Shown piece after piece: positions 1-11,421 of a stretch of DNA of 64,000 nucleotides. Source of the DNA: Mactromeris polynyma. Its lineage: Eukaryota > Mollusca > Bivalvia > Venerida > Mactridae. The position numbers were made by a program, and so were the translations under genes. How positions within the stretch are numbered: position 1 is the stretch's first letter; each line of letters begins with the position of its first letter. The notes beneath the pieces were generated by a model. The model saw only the letters and a list, made by a program, of their open reading frames with translations, was not told where the DNA came from and did no database searches. The stretch spans positions 4,526,001-4,590,000 of the forward strand of contig JASFXZ010000012.1 in NCBI GenBank assembly GCA_032209605.1, written 5' to 3'.

Positions 1-650
1 TATGCATGTAGTGTGCCGAACCTAAGAACGTACCAAAGGCTCAACATATGCATGTAGTGTGCCGTCAAGGACGCACCAAACGCTCAACATAATTATGCAT
101 GTAGTGTGCCGCACCAAGAACGTACCAAACGCTCAAAATATGCATGTAGTGTGCCGTCGAGGACGCACCAAACGCTCAACATAATTATGCATGTAGTGTG
201 CCGCACCAAGAACGTACCAAACGCTCAGCATATGCATGTAGTGTGCCGTCAAGGACGCACCAAACGCTCATCATATGCATATAGTGTGCCGTCAAGGACG
301 CACTAAACGCTCATCATATGCATGTAGTGTGCCGCCAAGGACGCACCAAACGCTCAGCATATGCATGTAGTGTGCCGTCAAGGACGCACCAAACGCTCAG
401 CATATGCATGTAGTGTGCCGTCAAGGACGCACCAAACGCTCAGCATATGCATGTAGTGTGCCGCCAAGGACGCACCAAACGCTCAGCATATGCATGTAGT
501 GTGCCGCCAAGGACGCACCAAACGCTCAGCATATGCATGTAGTGTGCCGCCAAGGACGCACCAAACACTCAGCATATGCATAAAGTGTGCCACCAAGGAC
601 GCACCAAACGCTCAGCATATGCAGGTAGTATGACGCCAAAAACGCACCAA
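1..650. repeat. 43-bp minisatellite, about 15 copies, open at the left window edge
   Basis: Head-to-tail units read TATGCATGTAGTGTGCCG then TCAAGGACGCACCAAACGCT and a short CAGCA link, about 43 bp in all. The leftmost units alternate between two versions, one with an extra AATT and 'CACCAAGAACG'. The rightmost units from about 540 are decayed, and the array dies out at the GGGCTCTCATTG near 650. The array continues beyond the window, so its true length is unknown. Short plus-strand reading frames across it follow from the unit and are not genes. Confidence 0.95.
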
Positions 651-3160
651 GGGCTCTCATTGCAAAGGCTTCATAGCAGATAAGAAGCAAATCACATTAT
701 AATTTATAGCCATTTATCGCATCTGCAAGCATTAGTTTCGTAATTTACAACAAGAGTGCAACTTATCATTCTATTCATACCAATTTCCATTAACACAACA
801 TTATAACATTATTTACATTGTTTTATCATTATTTAATGTTTCTTGAATGTATCATTTATTGAATATTGTCGGTACCAAGGTCATTCTTAAAACTAGCACC
901 CTTAACAATAGTATGTTTGGAAGTTCGATTTGTTGGTTATTTCTCTACGAATGTGTCTGCATAGTGCTATTACGAAATGAGAATTGACACTAAAACACCT
1001 ACACGGAAGATACAACAATCTGAGGTTGGTTCAGTCTGTTAAGATTTATAACTCACCGGCCAGTCGGCAACTCTATTTTTATTCCTTTTTAATTTTATTC
1101 ATTGGAGGAGCAACTATTGTATAAGTAATGTTTAAGTATTACAAAAGTGAACATTTACAGAATAACAACAACCGAAATAGGTTTCAAAATACTTAATTTG
1201 CATACATTTTCAATGAAAATGGTTTACATTGACAGTGCAAATATAATCTTTATGTAATTGTACTGTTGATATAAAATATGTGCTAAAACACCTACTCCCT
1301 GAGCAGATCTACTAAAACCCGTAGCGGCTGTGACTAAACTCCTTGCAGCAGTTACCTCCCTTTGCGTTCAGAAGTAGCTTTGTAATTGATGCGTTGCATC
1401 AACTTTTTTCGATTAATATATTTTATTACTTAATTACGATGCAAAATGTTTACGCTAATGAAATGTGTAAATAAATGAGGTTTTAAGTGATTCTAATGTA
1501 ATTTCGTAGAACATTAATGCACAAAAAGAAATAAATGAACATTATCATCATTAATGGCCCACTTATCTTGTTAATTTCAATCAACAAACATCTTCACATA
1601 TGTTATCATCTGAATGATAGTTATACAAAATTGTTTGGCACAAAATTTCTGTGTCGTTTATTCTGAGAAATCTTTCATTTGCGGCTTCAGAAATTGGCCA
1701 TTCGCTTATTGCCAAGCACATTATAGTCGTATAAGTGTTGTCTTGAGATCGGCAATGCCATTGTCACCACGAAATTAACCACGCAGATAAAATAAACACT
1801 GAACTCTTTCTTAAAATTCACAGCATCGAGTATCCATATTGAAATGATTATTGTTGTGGTATACATAAGAAAATTGGGCGAGTGGTCGATTTGTTTTAAT
1901 TTTTAGAAGCGAGAAAAGAAAAAAAGGGTTAAAACTTTTATCGGCTCGATTTCGGTCTGTCAGTCGGGTTACCGCCAACCTAGAACAATTTTAGGGATGT
2001 CCGAAATTTGAGTTACGAAATTATTTGAAAAATAACATATTCAGCCCGCATTTTTGTCTTTCGTAAGCAATAGAAATTTACAGTCAATCGTTTGACGATG
2101 TAGTATTTTACAGATAAAATACCAATATAAAGATGAACACAGCGCTTATGCACACAAACAATGTACATGTACATAAAAATAGTATATTAACCGAAAATGT
2201 TATGTTCACAAGTTATATACCTGATTGACAATATTTGTCGACAAAACACGTAAATAGCAGTTTGTCAAAAAAGACAATTAATCAACCGTTTTGGGTCCTG
2301 ATTTAGCAAAATACTCAAAAACAAAATTAAAAACGTATGATTTTATAATTTCGAATATATGAGTACATGAAAGTTTTCAGCTTCTTGAACGGATCCTAAA
2401 CGTCAAAGATTCAACACTTGAATTAACATAGGGGGTATTTATGGTAGAAATAAAATGCATAATAGTAAGTCCCATTAAGTAACTAATATATCTTTATTTC
2501 TAATTATTAAAAATGTTTGACAAGATTGCCTGTAAAATTCAATATAAATATAAAATTATAAAAATGAAAATAAAAATGTATTTACTTTGTTGACACCAAG
2601 ATTAATTTCCGGATCTTGATGACTTTCCAGAGATAATCCACTTTCCGAAAATTTGGGTTGGGGACCCAAGAATCCTCGTGGTAGTTCCGGGTAGTTGGCC
2701 ATTTTCGAGCAAAACTCTAGCAAGAATAATTTCTCAGAAATTACTGGGTATGTATTCGGATGGTGTTTAAGTATGAAAATGCTGCGTAAGTCGTTTGAAG
2801 CGCCTTTTTGTACTCTCGCACGCGATATTAATATACACGGTTACTCATAGTTTGTACAATTTTGAGGGCAATCCTTGGAATTATAGCACGGGTGTACAGT
2901 GATGGGGCGTCCAGTACTGGATAGTTGAGGGGCAGTTGTTTTTGATAAAATTTATGACAATCGTTTTTTGCGTTCCTCATTACCAAAATTGTTTTATTTC
3001 TACATGTTTCCATTTCAATGATTTCCTACACCCGCCGGATGGACATGCTTCGAATTGACGGAAGAAAACCCTTAAGCTTAATGCGTGTATGTATACATGT
3101 GTATAATATGTTTATCGCACACTTCTCAATCAAGTTCACTGTCATCTTTACGAGTAACAG
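651..3160. other. AT-rich sequence without a recognisable gene
   Basis: No convincing coding region, RNA gene or large repeat is visible. A short stretch near 1350-1370 (TTACCTCCCTTTGCGTTC) resembles the terminal motif of the element at 45.6-46.1 kb. The text at 1935-2010 (CGGCTCGATTTCGG and neighbours) looks like decayed repeat DNA. Reading frames here are short and lack codon structure. Confidence 0.5.
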
Positions 3161-3164
3161 CGAG

Positions 3165-3272
3165 TAACAGTCGGACCTCGTTTATTCGAGAACCTTTTAT
3201 CCAATGACTTGGTATACTTCGAAATAAGTATCAGGTTCCGATGAATTCGAACGAACGAGGTCCGACTGTATT
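3165..3272. mobile_element. Short pogo/Tigger-like MITE (family B), about 105 bp
   Basis: The ends are inverted repeats: CAGTCGGACCTCGTTTATTC on the left, and the reverse complement of CAGTCGGACCTCGTTCGTTC on the right just before 3270, with TA beside the right end. CAGT(C/A)..ACCTCG termini with TA target duplications are typical of pogo/Tigger miniature elements. The interior is only about 60 bp and cannot code. It abuts a family A element on the right. Confidence 0.7.
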
Positions 3273-3413
3273 CAATATTAAGACCACAATATGCAACAAG
3301 TGCATTTTCACTGTTTTTCTCTTTATTCAACCTCAATATTAAGACCACCTCAATATTAAGACCAGTTTTCAAGCGTACCAGGGGTGGTCTTCTTATTGAG
3401 GCTTTATTGTATT
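3268..3413. mobile_element. Pogo-like MITE family A fragment
   Basis: The segment holds the family A body: AATATTAAGACCAC, the CATTTTCACTG core, a CTTTATTCAACCTC motif, and a right end GGTGGTCTTCTTATTGAGGC resembling the complete copy at 61759-61941. The left terminus is missing where family B abuts it, so this is a truncated or nested insertion. Confidence 0.65.
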
Positions 3414-4087
3414 ATGTATTTATGTTAATGAAACGTCTATAGTGTATATCATTGTATATCATTTTACTCCACAGAAAGTAGTATATACACAATCAAAGTC
3501 ACATTTCTACTCCGCTCGTGTATTCTCAAAATAGAAGCGATATCTCTATTTACGAGTTGAGGATTTATTGAAAGATTTATTTTGGCTCGGCTGGTAAGTT
3601 TCATGCAAAGGTTCGATAAGATATACCACCTAGTTAACGATCTTATCTACTTTTATAAATTATCTAAAAAAAACTAATGTTCACTGTGATCGCTCAGTCT
3701 GTGATGTGAATTTTCCCCACCGGAAAATCTTTGGAGTCGGTTGATATTTATATAATAGTCTTGAGTTTCCAGTGAAGTTAATGACTGGAACAAATGTTTA
3801 TCTGCTGGTAAAAAAATAGGAAATGGTATTTAATTGGTTAATGCACGGATGTCGAGAACTTTTGACCCCCCCGGGACTAAATCCATAAATACGAGCATAA
3901 AATGTTTATTCAGTGGCTGTAGGTATCTGATAAACAATGAGTGAAAAAATCACCTACATTTGTATACCGTCTGATGAATCCGACACTTATAACATCTCAT
4001 TTCTAGATATTGATTTCATATTATGATTCAAAAGATGTCACTCTTAAGTGGTGAATGCCCCGAAAAGGAGTGCCCTTGCTTTTGACA
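3414..4087. other. AT-rich spacer, nothing recognised
   Basis: No open frame, RNA signature or repeat family was recognised. The sequence is ordinary AT-rich intergenic DNA with a short C run near 3868. Confidence 0.4.
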
Positions 4088-4091
4088 TTAA

Positions 4092-4958
4092 GACCCCAGT
4101 CACACTAAGCCGAATTTTGGGTACGAATGCAGTACGGAGTTACATTCGTGGTTATTCGTAGTGATTCGTACTGAGTTCGTAGTGGGTCGTATCAACTCGG
4201 CATACTCTCGTGGCGCTCGTGATGCTTGAACGACAAGTTTGAACTTGCTCAAAACATTCGTAGCAATACGTAGTCATTTCTTATTCGTAGCGCATTCGTA
4301 CAACATGCTAGTGGCTCTCGTACCGATTCGTACACTAATTCGGTATAGGCCTACATCGTACTATTCATACGGCATTTGTGTTTTTGATTTCGACATTATG
4401 AATCGGCAATTACGGATTGAGGCTGCTAACTCCTCATTCTCAGTACTGTCAGTATTTTCAGTAGGAGCATCTTGACCGATAGGTGCTGTAGGCGGTGTTT
4501 GGCGTTCACAATCAGTATTAATTTTCCTTTTTTTTTTTTTTCTCTTGAAAGCCATGTTGATTGCTGTAAATTGAGAAGTAAAATGAACACTTTGCACACG
4601 ACTTGTGCGAATTATGTACAATTCGTGTTGGTTCACGCTGCATTCGTAATAGGTCTTGTGTATCTGTACTGCATTGCACTGCGTACAGATTCGTACATAT
4701 TCCTACTGGGCTCGTGTGACATTCGTATTAGATTCGAGAGAGTTCGCATTGATTCGGCATGATATTCGTGTTGCATTCGTTACGCGTTCTTGATATAATC
4801 TCAACAGTTCGTGGAGGTTCTTACGGCTATCGTAATACATTCGGGTTAAATGAAAAAGCCTGTGATTTTTCAAAAAAACATCGTGCCAGTTCGTAGGACT
4901 TTACATTCGCAAAAATTCGTGGACATTCTTACGGCATTCGTCTCAGTGTGACTGAGGC
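4092..4958. mobile_element. 867-bp nonautonomous DNA transposon flanked by TTAA
   Basis: The element starts GACCCCAGTCACACTAAGCC and ends with the inverted counterpart AGTGTGACTGAGGC. TTAA sits immediately outside both ends (4088-4091 and 4959-4962). TTAA duplications are characteristic of the piggyBac and Kolobok superfamilies. The interior is a degenerate run of ATTCGTA-like words about every 10-20 bases, plus a T-rich tract near 4530. A minus-strand frame of about 60 codons from the ATG at 4554 has Lys-rich then Glu/Asn/Thr-rich text, but no transposase motif is visible. Confidence 0.75.
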
Positions 4959-5159
4959 TTAACCTTGGTGAGACAGACAGTACTCAAGTATACGCCAAAC
5001 CTTCTCAGCATGCTTTAGGATTTCACGCCCTAATGAGTTAGATTTCCCTTCAATATAGATGGTGACTAACACATCTAAAATATATTTCTAAATTTTATAT
5101 AATATTATATTAAATTTAATTTCACAGCAGTTGAAAGTTATTTTATATTCTTGGCAGTC

Positions 5160-5945
5160 CAAATATGGAGAGCAACAAGATATGGAGAGCAACACGATAT
5201 GGAGAGCAACAAGATATGGAGAGCAATAAGATATGGAGAGCAACAAGGTATGGAGAGCAACAAGATACGGAGAGCAACAAGATATGGAGAGCAACAATAT
5301 ATGGAGAGCAACAAGATATGGAGAGCAACAATATATGGATAGCAACAAGATATGGAGAGTAACAAGATATGGAGAGCAACAAGATATGGAGAGCAACAAT
5401 ATATGGAGAGCAACAATATGTGGAGAGCAACAAGATATGGAGAGCAACAAGATATGGAGAGCAACAATATGTGGAGAGCAACAATATGTGGAGAGCAACA
5501 AGATATGGAGAGCAACAAGATATGGAGAGCAACAATATGTGGAGAGCAACAAGATATGGAGAGCAACAATATATGGAGAGCAACACTATATGGAGAGCAA
5601 CAATATATGGATAGCAACAAGATATGGAGAGTAACAAGATATGGAGAGCAACAATATGTGGAGAGCAACAATATGTGGAGAGCAACAAGATATGGAGAGC
5701 AACAAGATATGGAGAGCAACAATATGTGGAGAGCAACAAGATATGGAGAGCAACAAGATATGGAGAGCAACAAGATATGGAACAAGATATGGAAAGCAAC
5801 AATATGTTGAGAGCAACAAGATGTGGGGAGCAACTCGATATGGAGAGCAACAAGATATGGAGAGCAACTCGATATGGAGAGCAACAAGATATGGAGAGCA
5901 ACTCGATATGGAGAGCAACAAGAAAATGAGAGCAACAAGAATTAC
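5160..5945. repeat. 17-bp minisatellite, about 46 copies
   Basis: The unit is ATATGGAGAGCAACAAG. Common variants are AATATATGG, AATATGTGG and, toward the right end, AACTCGATATGG. Since 17 is not a multiple of three, three units (51 bp) run through all frames. The unit lacks stops in all minus frames, which produces overlapping 250-280-codon frames of CCSPYLVALHILLLS type. These are artefacts of the repeat. Confidence 0.97.
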
Positions 5946-6695
5946 AGAACAACAATAAGTACAACTGACGGACTGGCAAATCAAGTAGAGTACGGATGGA
6001 CAGGGTAATAACTGCATGCCTACCTTCGCAGGCATTTAATACATGTCTATTGAATTTCTTATGTTAGAACATATTTATTCGGCGACATATAACTTTCGGA
6101 TGGGATTATTTATCGGCAGCAACAGCTTATCGATTCAATAAACCAGAAACGTGCGTGTTTCCGTTCATGATAAAACAGATACAATAAATAATATTCGCCC
6201 ACTCAACTTGTATGTGAAACATAAAGTCTACATCAAGATCAGAAATATACTTTGATTTTTTAAACAATTTCTCATTTCTCTACTGATAAGTATATATTTT
6301 CTGATATCGTACCGACATTGACAAATTTATTCTAACGACTGAAAACTTCTCATTTAATATGGCATATGTTTCTAGATTGTAAGAAATTGCCAACGACCTA
6401 CTCAAATCGAATGACTGTAAACCAGTTTGGTTTCGTAAAAGTGCTGTTTCATGGATTATGCGCTGTATTGTGTCCGTATGCCAAAATTTCAAGTTTGTAA
6501 TCTTGGTCCTTGATTTTATACAGTTTAAATGGCATATTTGTTAAGAATTGTGTTATTAAAAGTAAGGAAAAAAGTTCAAATTTTTTTAGCGGATTTTGGA
6601 ACTACCTATTTATAAATTATCAGCATATTTTCTTGAGAGAGATAATCAGTATTATTATTCCAATCATCTCGTCGAAAAGGGCACCATAATTCTCG
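5946..6695. other. AT-rich spacer, nothing recognised
   Basis: Between the 17-bp array and the next MITE I see only AT-rich unique-looking sequence with no coding frame above noise. Confidence 0.4.
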
Positions 6696-6699
6696 ATAC

Positions 6700-6958
6700 C
6701 GTAAAACCTTGATAATAAGACCTCCCTTGGGACCCTTGAAAACTAGTATTCTTATTGAGGTGGTCTTAATATTGAGGTTGAATAAAGAGCAAAACAGTGA
6801 AAATGGACTATAAAAGTGTTGTCCTTATTTCGTCTTATTATTGAAGTGGTCTTAATATTGAGGTTGAATAAAGAGCAAAACAGTGAAAATGGACTTTAAA
6901 ATTGTGTTCTTAATTTCGTCTTATTATTAATGTGGTCTTTAAGTGAAGTTTTACGGTA
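6700..6958. mobile_element. Pogo-like MITE family A copy with internal duplication
   Basis: The ends are ACCGTAAAACCTTGATAATA and the inverted GAAGTTTTACGGT. The interior has GGTGGTCTTAATATTGAGG, a AATAAAGAGCAAAACAGTG stretch and the CATTTTCAC core on the opposite strand. A block of about 75 bp, from GTGGTCTTAATATTGAGGTT to GAAAATGGACT, is present twice in tandem. This makes the copy longer than the 180-bp full-length copies. Confidence 0.7.
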
Positions 6959-7076
6959 TCTCCTTCCCTATTATAAAGACTAGCAAAAGCAAACTTGATT
7001 TGTACATAACTACAGCACCACCTTTCCAAACCGGCCCTCTCTTGGGCGAAACATTTCTTTAATAAATATTATAAAT

Positions 7077-7269
7077 ACAGTCAAACCTGTCTATAAAGAC
7101 CACCCATGGTAACAGCAAAATGTGGTATTTATTTAAAGGTGGTCTCTATTAACAGATTAAATATCATTGAAAATGGTTTGATGGGACATCAAATTGGTGG
7201 TCTTTGCAGACAAGTTTTGCAATAGTGGTCTTTGTTTGCAGGTGGTCTTTAACACAGGTTTGACTGTAT
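7077..7269. mobile_element. Pogo-like MITE (family C), 193 bp
   Basis: The ends are perfect or near-perfect inverted repeats, CAGTCAAACCTGT and ACAGGTTTGACTG, each flanked by TA. The body contains several GGTGGTCTTT words. It resembles family A in design, but its termini differ. Confidence 0.75.
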
Positions 7270-7950
7270 AAATATTTACCACCAGTTTAACGTCTCTCAG
7301 CAACCTAAGTTTTGATCTGGGACGGTTGCAATGTTTTACGTATAACTTATTAAACAAAAATACTTCATTACAATGGCATTATAATAGAAAACATGAGGTC
7401 ATCCTTAACAAATTGTTTGTTTGCAGTTACGCAATCGACTCATGAAAAATGCCGCGACTCAGTTTATGTGTTCAGGTTCATCGATGAAAAAAATATTTTC
7501 TGTTGTTGTTTTACCTTGCGCGTAGAAAAAAATCATAGAATGTTTCTACACTTGAAGATAAGATAACATTGACTGTACACTTTTTATTCCTTTCATATGA
7601 AAATGAGTGGAAAAAGCCACAACATGGAAAGAAATACACACAATACATACAATGCATCAATACATATGTATGCACAAGTAGACTGTTGTTGAAGTCATTA
7701 CAGCACTAAACTATAAAGACTAACCGCAATCAAACACATTTTTAAAATATAGCATAATATCAATCATTTTGTCTTAATGAAACTTATCGTTCAGCAATAT
7801 ACTGAATATTACGAAGAAACACTCAAAACAAGTAAATCTCGTTTGAACAATATCTATTTGATTCTACTGGCAAGCACATACATTGCAACACGAAGCACGT
7901 ACATAAGTGATGTCATGTTGTACTTACTTAAAGAAGTAAGATAAACATCT
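7270..7950. other. AT-rich spacer, nothing recognised
   Basis: No gene or repeat family recognised between the MITE and the LINE fragment. Confidence 0.4.
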
Positions 7951-7952
7951 AG

Positions 7953-8258
7953 ACTTATATTTATGCATTTGAATATTTTATCCAGTATATTATATACAGT
8001 GATTCATTAATATATACATATAACGAAAGAAAATGTAGATTATGTAATGTCCTTGAAGATGAGTTTCATATTTTATTAGAATGTCCGTTATATCAAGAAA
8101 TTCGTCAAGTTCATACTAAAAAATATTATTGGAAAAATGCAAATATCATTAAATTTATTGACTTGATCAATTCAAATAACAAAACTATTATAAGAAATAT
8201 TACCATGTACACTTACAAATCATTTGAAATGAGAAACAAAACATTTTATATGAATTAA
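7953..8258 (+). pseudogene. 3' end of a non-LTR retrotransposon ORF (reverse transcriptase C-terminus)
   Basis: An open frame from just after a TAG at 7950 to the TAA at 8256-8258 encodes about 101 residues. It contains ERKCRLCN followed by EDEFHILLECPLY. This Cys-x2-Cys ... Glu-Asp-Glu-x-His ... Cys-Pro arrangement is the zinc-binding tail typical of the C-terminus of LINE-type reverse transcriptases, after which such proteins end within 50-80 residues, as here. No catalytic domain lies upstream, so this is a 5'-truncated copy, the usual product of target-primed reverse transcription. The family cannot be named from this piece. The AT-rich stretch down to about 8600, ending near an A-rich run, is probably its 3' UTR. 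Confidence 0.65.
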
Positions 8259-8600
8259 TATACTCTCATGCAGCTTAGTACTCCATGTATCCAATGTCTA
8301 ACTATACTTACATTATTTTATAGATACTGGTGTTTTTTTGTTTTGTTTTTTCAGTACAATGTTTATACTTATATAGGTTCATTAGATCTTATTATTATAT
8401 GTAAAATTAACGCTATTAAGATAGTATCACATTTTGTACAAACACTGTTAAAACTATGTACATATATTATGATAGTATTAATGTGGCCATTGACCACATA
8501 TATTGTAATTGTCCAACTGTTAATTTTGTATACTCATAGACTATAAAGTCTAATGTATTGAGAAAAAAACACTAAAACACTAAAAAACAATATATCTATT
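8259..8600 (+). other. Probable LINE 3' UTR
   Basis: AT-rich noncoding sequence follows directly on the LINE stop codon and ends near an A-rich run (GAGAAAAAAACACTAAAACA). The extent is inferred from position only. Confidence 0.35.
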
Positions 8601-8688
8601 TCTTGTATTTCAACAGTGAAACCAATCTATGTAACCTCATCATCGTTTCAAGTCCAGTGTTAGTGGTGTGATTTATGTTTGAGCTTCA

Positions 8689-8919
8689 TTACCCGTACAT
8701 GCGGTAATATGGCCACATCGGGTACCCCATTCCAAAGCCATAAAATGGATAGCCCATCCCGAAACCATAACCATACGGCATTCCTCCAAACAACAGGCCA
8801 AGCCCAAATCCCCGACCGAACCGTCTTCTCCGTCGCCTCCATCTTTGGCACTCAGCCGGCGTCAGGGCATTCAGCAGAATGGCACCGATTAGCAGTAGAA
8901 CAAACAACTGTTTATTCAT
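8689..8919 (-). CDS. Secreted Arg-rich, Gly/Tyr/Met-rich small protein (paralogue 1)
   Basis: A 76-residue protein. Residues 1-24 (MNKQLFVLLLIGAILLNALT then PAEC) form a signal peptide, with cleavage likely before Gln25, as in the paralogues. Next comes a block of eight arginines broken only by Trp and Phe, then Gly/Leu/Phe, then two copies of a (Y)GFGMGYPFYGFGMGYPMW-like stretch, ending YYRMYG. The start at 8919 is chosen over the in-frame ATG at 8970 because the signal peptide begins there and an AG acceptor (CCCAG then GTCACC) ends six bases upstream, the layout seen in all four paralogues. It is the most divergent member. Exported small protein; a structural role (shell, byssus or cuticle) or a cationic effector role are both open. 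No homologue is claimed by name. Confidence 0.75.
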   Translation of the reverse strand: MNKQLFVLLLIGAILLNALTPAECQRWRRRRRRFGRGFGLGLLFGGMPYGYGFGMGYPFYGFGMGYPMWPYYRMYG

Positions 8920-8925
8920 GGTGAC

Positions 8926-9498
8926 CTGGGATTCAAAAACAATTGTTATAATGAATAAGATATGTTTCACTGTGCGACCAACTTGATACTCATATCATAA
9001 CAAGAAATTAGCAATATATAGCGCATATGTTGCATTAGAAGTGGATTTCGGTAATGGAAAATGGATTTCGGTTAATTTACCGAAATTCCGTGGATTTCGG
9101 TAATTAACGTACCATTTATCGAAAGGTTAACCAATCCGCGTCTGGTTACAAACGTTGTTCCGTTGACGAGAAGTTGGTTTAGTGTTTCACGTAAGATTTG
9201 ATTGGTTTACACAACACTGATATGCAAATAGCAAAGTCGTGTTAGTACAGCTGCGCCGAAAAAGATTCACCATCGGGTCCCACGGTACACATACGGTTAT
9301 CATGGTAGTATGTACCGTCGGAGTAATTTCGTTTATTATTATGCATCTTAATGAGTCACCTCTGCTGGCCAATGATGTTACGTGTAACAATTTGCAACTC
9401 TTCAACTGAAGATAGAAACAACCGTGATTTTTCTCGAATAAAAATTAACATGAATTTGAAGACTTACGTCGTTTAATATTTGAAATTAAATTATTTAC
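8926..9498 (-). other. Predicted 5' UTR intron of paralogue 1
   Basis: The acceptor CCCAG ends at 8926. The best upstream donor on the minus strand is TTCAG followed by GTAAAT at 9498. It holds an inverted copy of a 150-bp dispersed repeat (9119-9264) and a triple GGATTTCGGTAAT motif (9043-9105). The donor choice is less secure than for paralogues 2-4. Confidence 0.45.
9119..9264 (-). repeat. 150-bp dispersed repeat, copy 1 (inverted)
   Basis: Reverse complement of the units at 26842-26992 and 56325-56473. Shared words include CGTACTAACATGG(C) or its variant, TTGCTATTTGCATA, GTAACCAATCAAA and GGATTGGTTAACCTTTCGAT. No coding capacity and no clear terminal inverted repeats. The type of element is unknown. 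Confidence 0.7.
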
Positions 9499-9554
9499 CT
9501 GAATCAAAGTAGAAATCCTTAAATACTATGCTAATTTATTCAGAAAATGGAGCA

Positions 9555-9568
9555 CATTTATATATATA
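9555..9568 (-). promoter_or_regulatory. Candidate TATA box of paralogue 1
   Basis: The minus strand reads TATATATATAAATG here, 57 bases upstream of the predicted donor. This would give a noncoding first exon of about 35 nt. The run is alternating TA in an AT-rich region, so it could occur by chance. Support comes mainly from analogy with the other three paralogues. Confidence 0.4.
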
Positions 9569-9569
9569 T

Positions 9570-9936
9570 GAGCTAATGCCCTTGTAAATCAGAGGTAGCT
9601 TAATTAATCAAATATAATAATCGACAATATTGTCCTGCTACACGAAAAACGGAAACACGAACAATAAAAACTGTGTAAAAACTGTTTCATGTAATTTGGG
9701 ATATAAAAAACCTGCAAATGAAGGTTCCTGGCGACCTGGGAATTTTTTTATTGTCCTTGATCACGTCCCAGGTTCATTTAGGTACATGGTTTATGTAGTT
9801 TAAAGATGCATAGTCTTATCTTTTTGACATAATATTCTTAGTCATGTACTTGAGGAATCGGAGGTATTTGCCTTCAATACAGGCGTACTATACAATGCTG
9901 CATTGTCACTTATCTTACATGTTTTAAAAACCATAA
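9570..9936. other. Intergenic sequence upstream of paralogue 1
   Basis: Presumed upstream regulatory region by position. I see no copy of the 17-bp motif found upstream of paralogues 3 and 4. Confidence 0.3.
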
Positions 9937-10029
9937 AAAACACGAGTCCGATACGCGGGTATTTTCTATCTGGACCTACGCGCCGAGTTAGCGCTAGAGT
10001 AGGACATACCCGTAACGGACTCGTGTTTT
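9937..10029. mobile_element. 93-bp hairpin MITE
   Basis: Inverted ends AAAACACGAGTCCGATACG and, on the other side, CGTAACGGACTCGTGTTTT, with 23-25-bp arms. The centre carries CGCGCCGAGTTAGCGCTAGA. CpG-rich compared with its surroundings. Could fold into a strong hairpin. Confidence 0.6.
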
Positions 10030-10900
10030 GCAGTTCCATGAAACTTTACGAAAGTTTATAATACAGTGTTTAAAAGTACACATGTATGCAGGCATTAACA
10101 TGCCATTTTCTCAGATTTATTACTTAGGATATTTTGAAAGAAAACACGACAATGTTACTTAAAGGTAACAATGCAATCATTTGGTCTTGCGTATAGTTAT
10201 TCAGCGCACGCACATGCAATTATGAAAATATCATTTATTCCTACTTATATGAACACAGGATAGAACAGAACAACAATGACGTAAATATGATATAGAAATA
10301 AAAGTAAGTAATTCATGCGTTATAATAACCAATTGTCCTGATCTATACGAGGACATATAAATACATGTATCGCAATTGTCGTATTGGCGCGCATTATTTA
10401 TTTGATGACATGTTGGCGCCCGTCAAACGTGAAGAAAGCAGCCAGCAAAGTTATGTTCATCAGTACATATAACTTATAAGTAATTTATAGTCCTACTGAA
10501 ATAAAATGTATTCGACTGAGTTTATGTGTATAATTATTTTAAGTATTGAACGTAGACATACGACTAATGCAGTTTATATCTTGATTCGTCTGAAAATTGT
10601 GTTTGATTGCTAATTTATGAGAACGTTAACTGAGTGACGCTAAAGTGTGGTAATGAAGAATACAATTTCGTCTTAAAAGTCAGTCTGCATTAAATATATA
10701 TTATTAGTTCATATTTACGATTTTTTAGATCTAAGACGCACGTATCTCTCGTGTCCGTCTCTCACTGACTAGACTAGTGCCTATCCGATCTCCCTCTTGT
10801 TACACGGATATAAAACAACAATATGAGAGGTCACTTATACGGTTCCGTATTATGTTTCATACTTATTGACATCCATGTTTAATACAGTGAGTCAATGTTA
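10030..10900. other. AT-rich spacer, nothing recognised
   Basis: No gene or repeat family recognised. Confidence 0.35.
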
Positions 10901-10904
10901 ATTA

Positions 10905-11170
10905 AGCCCACCCCGTTCAATCGGTAGGACACTACAATGCCACTGTGAAGATCGAAGGTTCGAACCCGCCGAGCGGTGCGTCTTTTTTAGGCGACAACTT
11001 ACTAAAATAATACAATCAAAGGTATGCGTCCCTCACCATTGATTTATGTGGGGAAGTTGCCAGCTGCTTCTGGAAGAAGAGGTTATTAACAGACTTCTAG
11101 TTGGGGAGTTGCTGCTTTTACTTGCAGACTACTTGTGTTGGTAACCCAAAAACTGGTTATATCAGCAGAA
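10905..11170 (+). mobile_element. tRNA-derived SINE
   Basis: A Pol III B box GGTTCGAACCC (10957-10967) lies about 40 bases after an A-box-like GTTCAATCGGTAGG (10914-10927), as in a tRNA head. A non-tRNA body follows, with GGGGAAGTTGCCAGCTGCTT (from about 11050) and GAAGAGG. The tRNA head does not fold into a complete cloverleaf, so this is a retroposon and not a tRNA gene. The 3' limit is approximate. Confidence 0.65.
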
Positions 11171-11421
11171 ATACTGATTGAAAAAAACGACTTCAAGCTC
11201 AAACACCACGTGATAGATTATTGACGAGATACTGACGACATGCAAATCAGACCGAGAAGTGTAAAAACCGGTATCAGTTGTTGATGTTTTAGCGTTTTAT
11301 ACGTGTTTTGTAAGACTGAATTGCCGTATTTACGTCCGCTTGTCTAAAACATAGAAACAATTAAAATAGTTTACAAAATAAAATTGTATTAAAGTTCTCC
11401 GCGTTACGGCGGTAAAGTACA

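Noticed and set aside
5143..5979. Long minus-strand frames (up to 278 codons) in the 17-bp array
   Set aside because: They follow from a stop-free repeat unit in all phases; no start context, splice or promoter support.
8679..8924. Plus-strand frame opposite paralogue 1
   Set aside because: Shadow of the minus-strand gene, which has a signal peptide and splice site.
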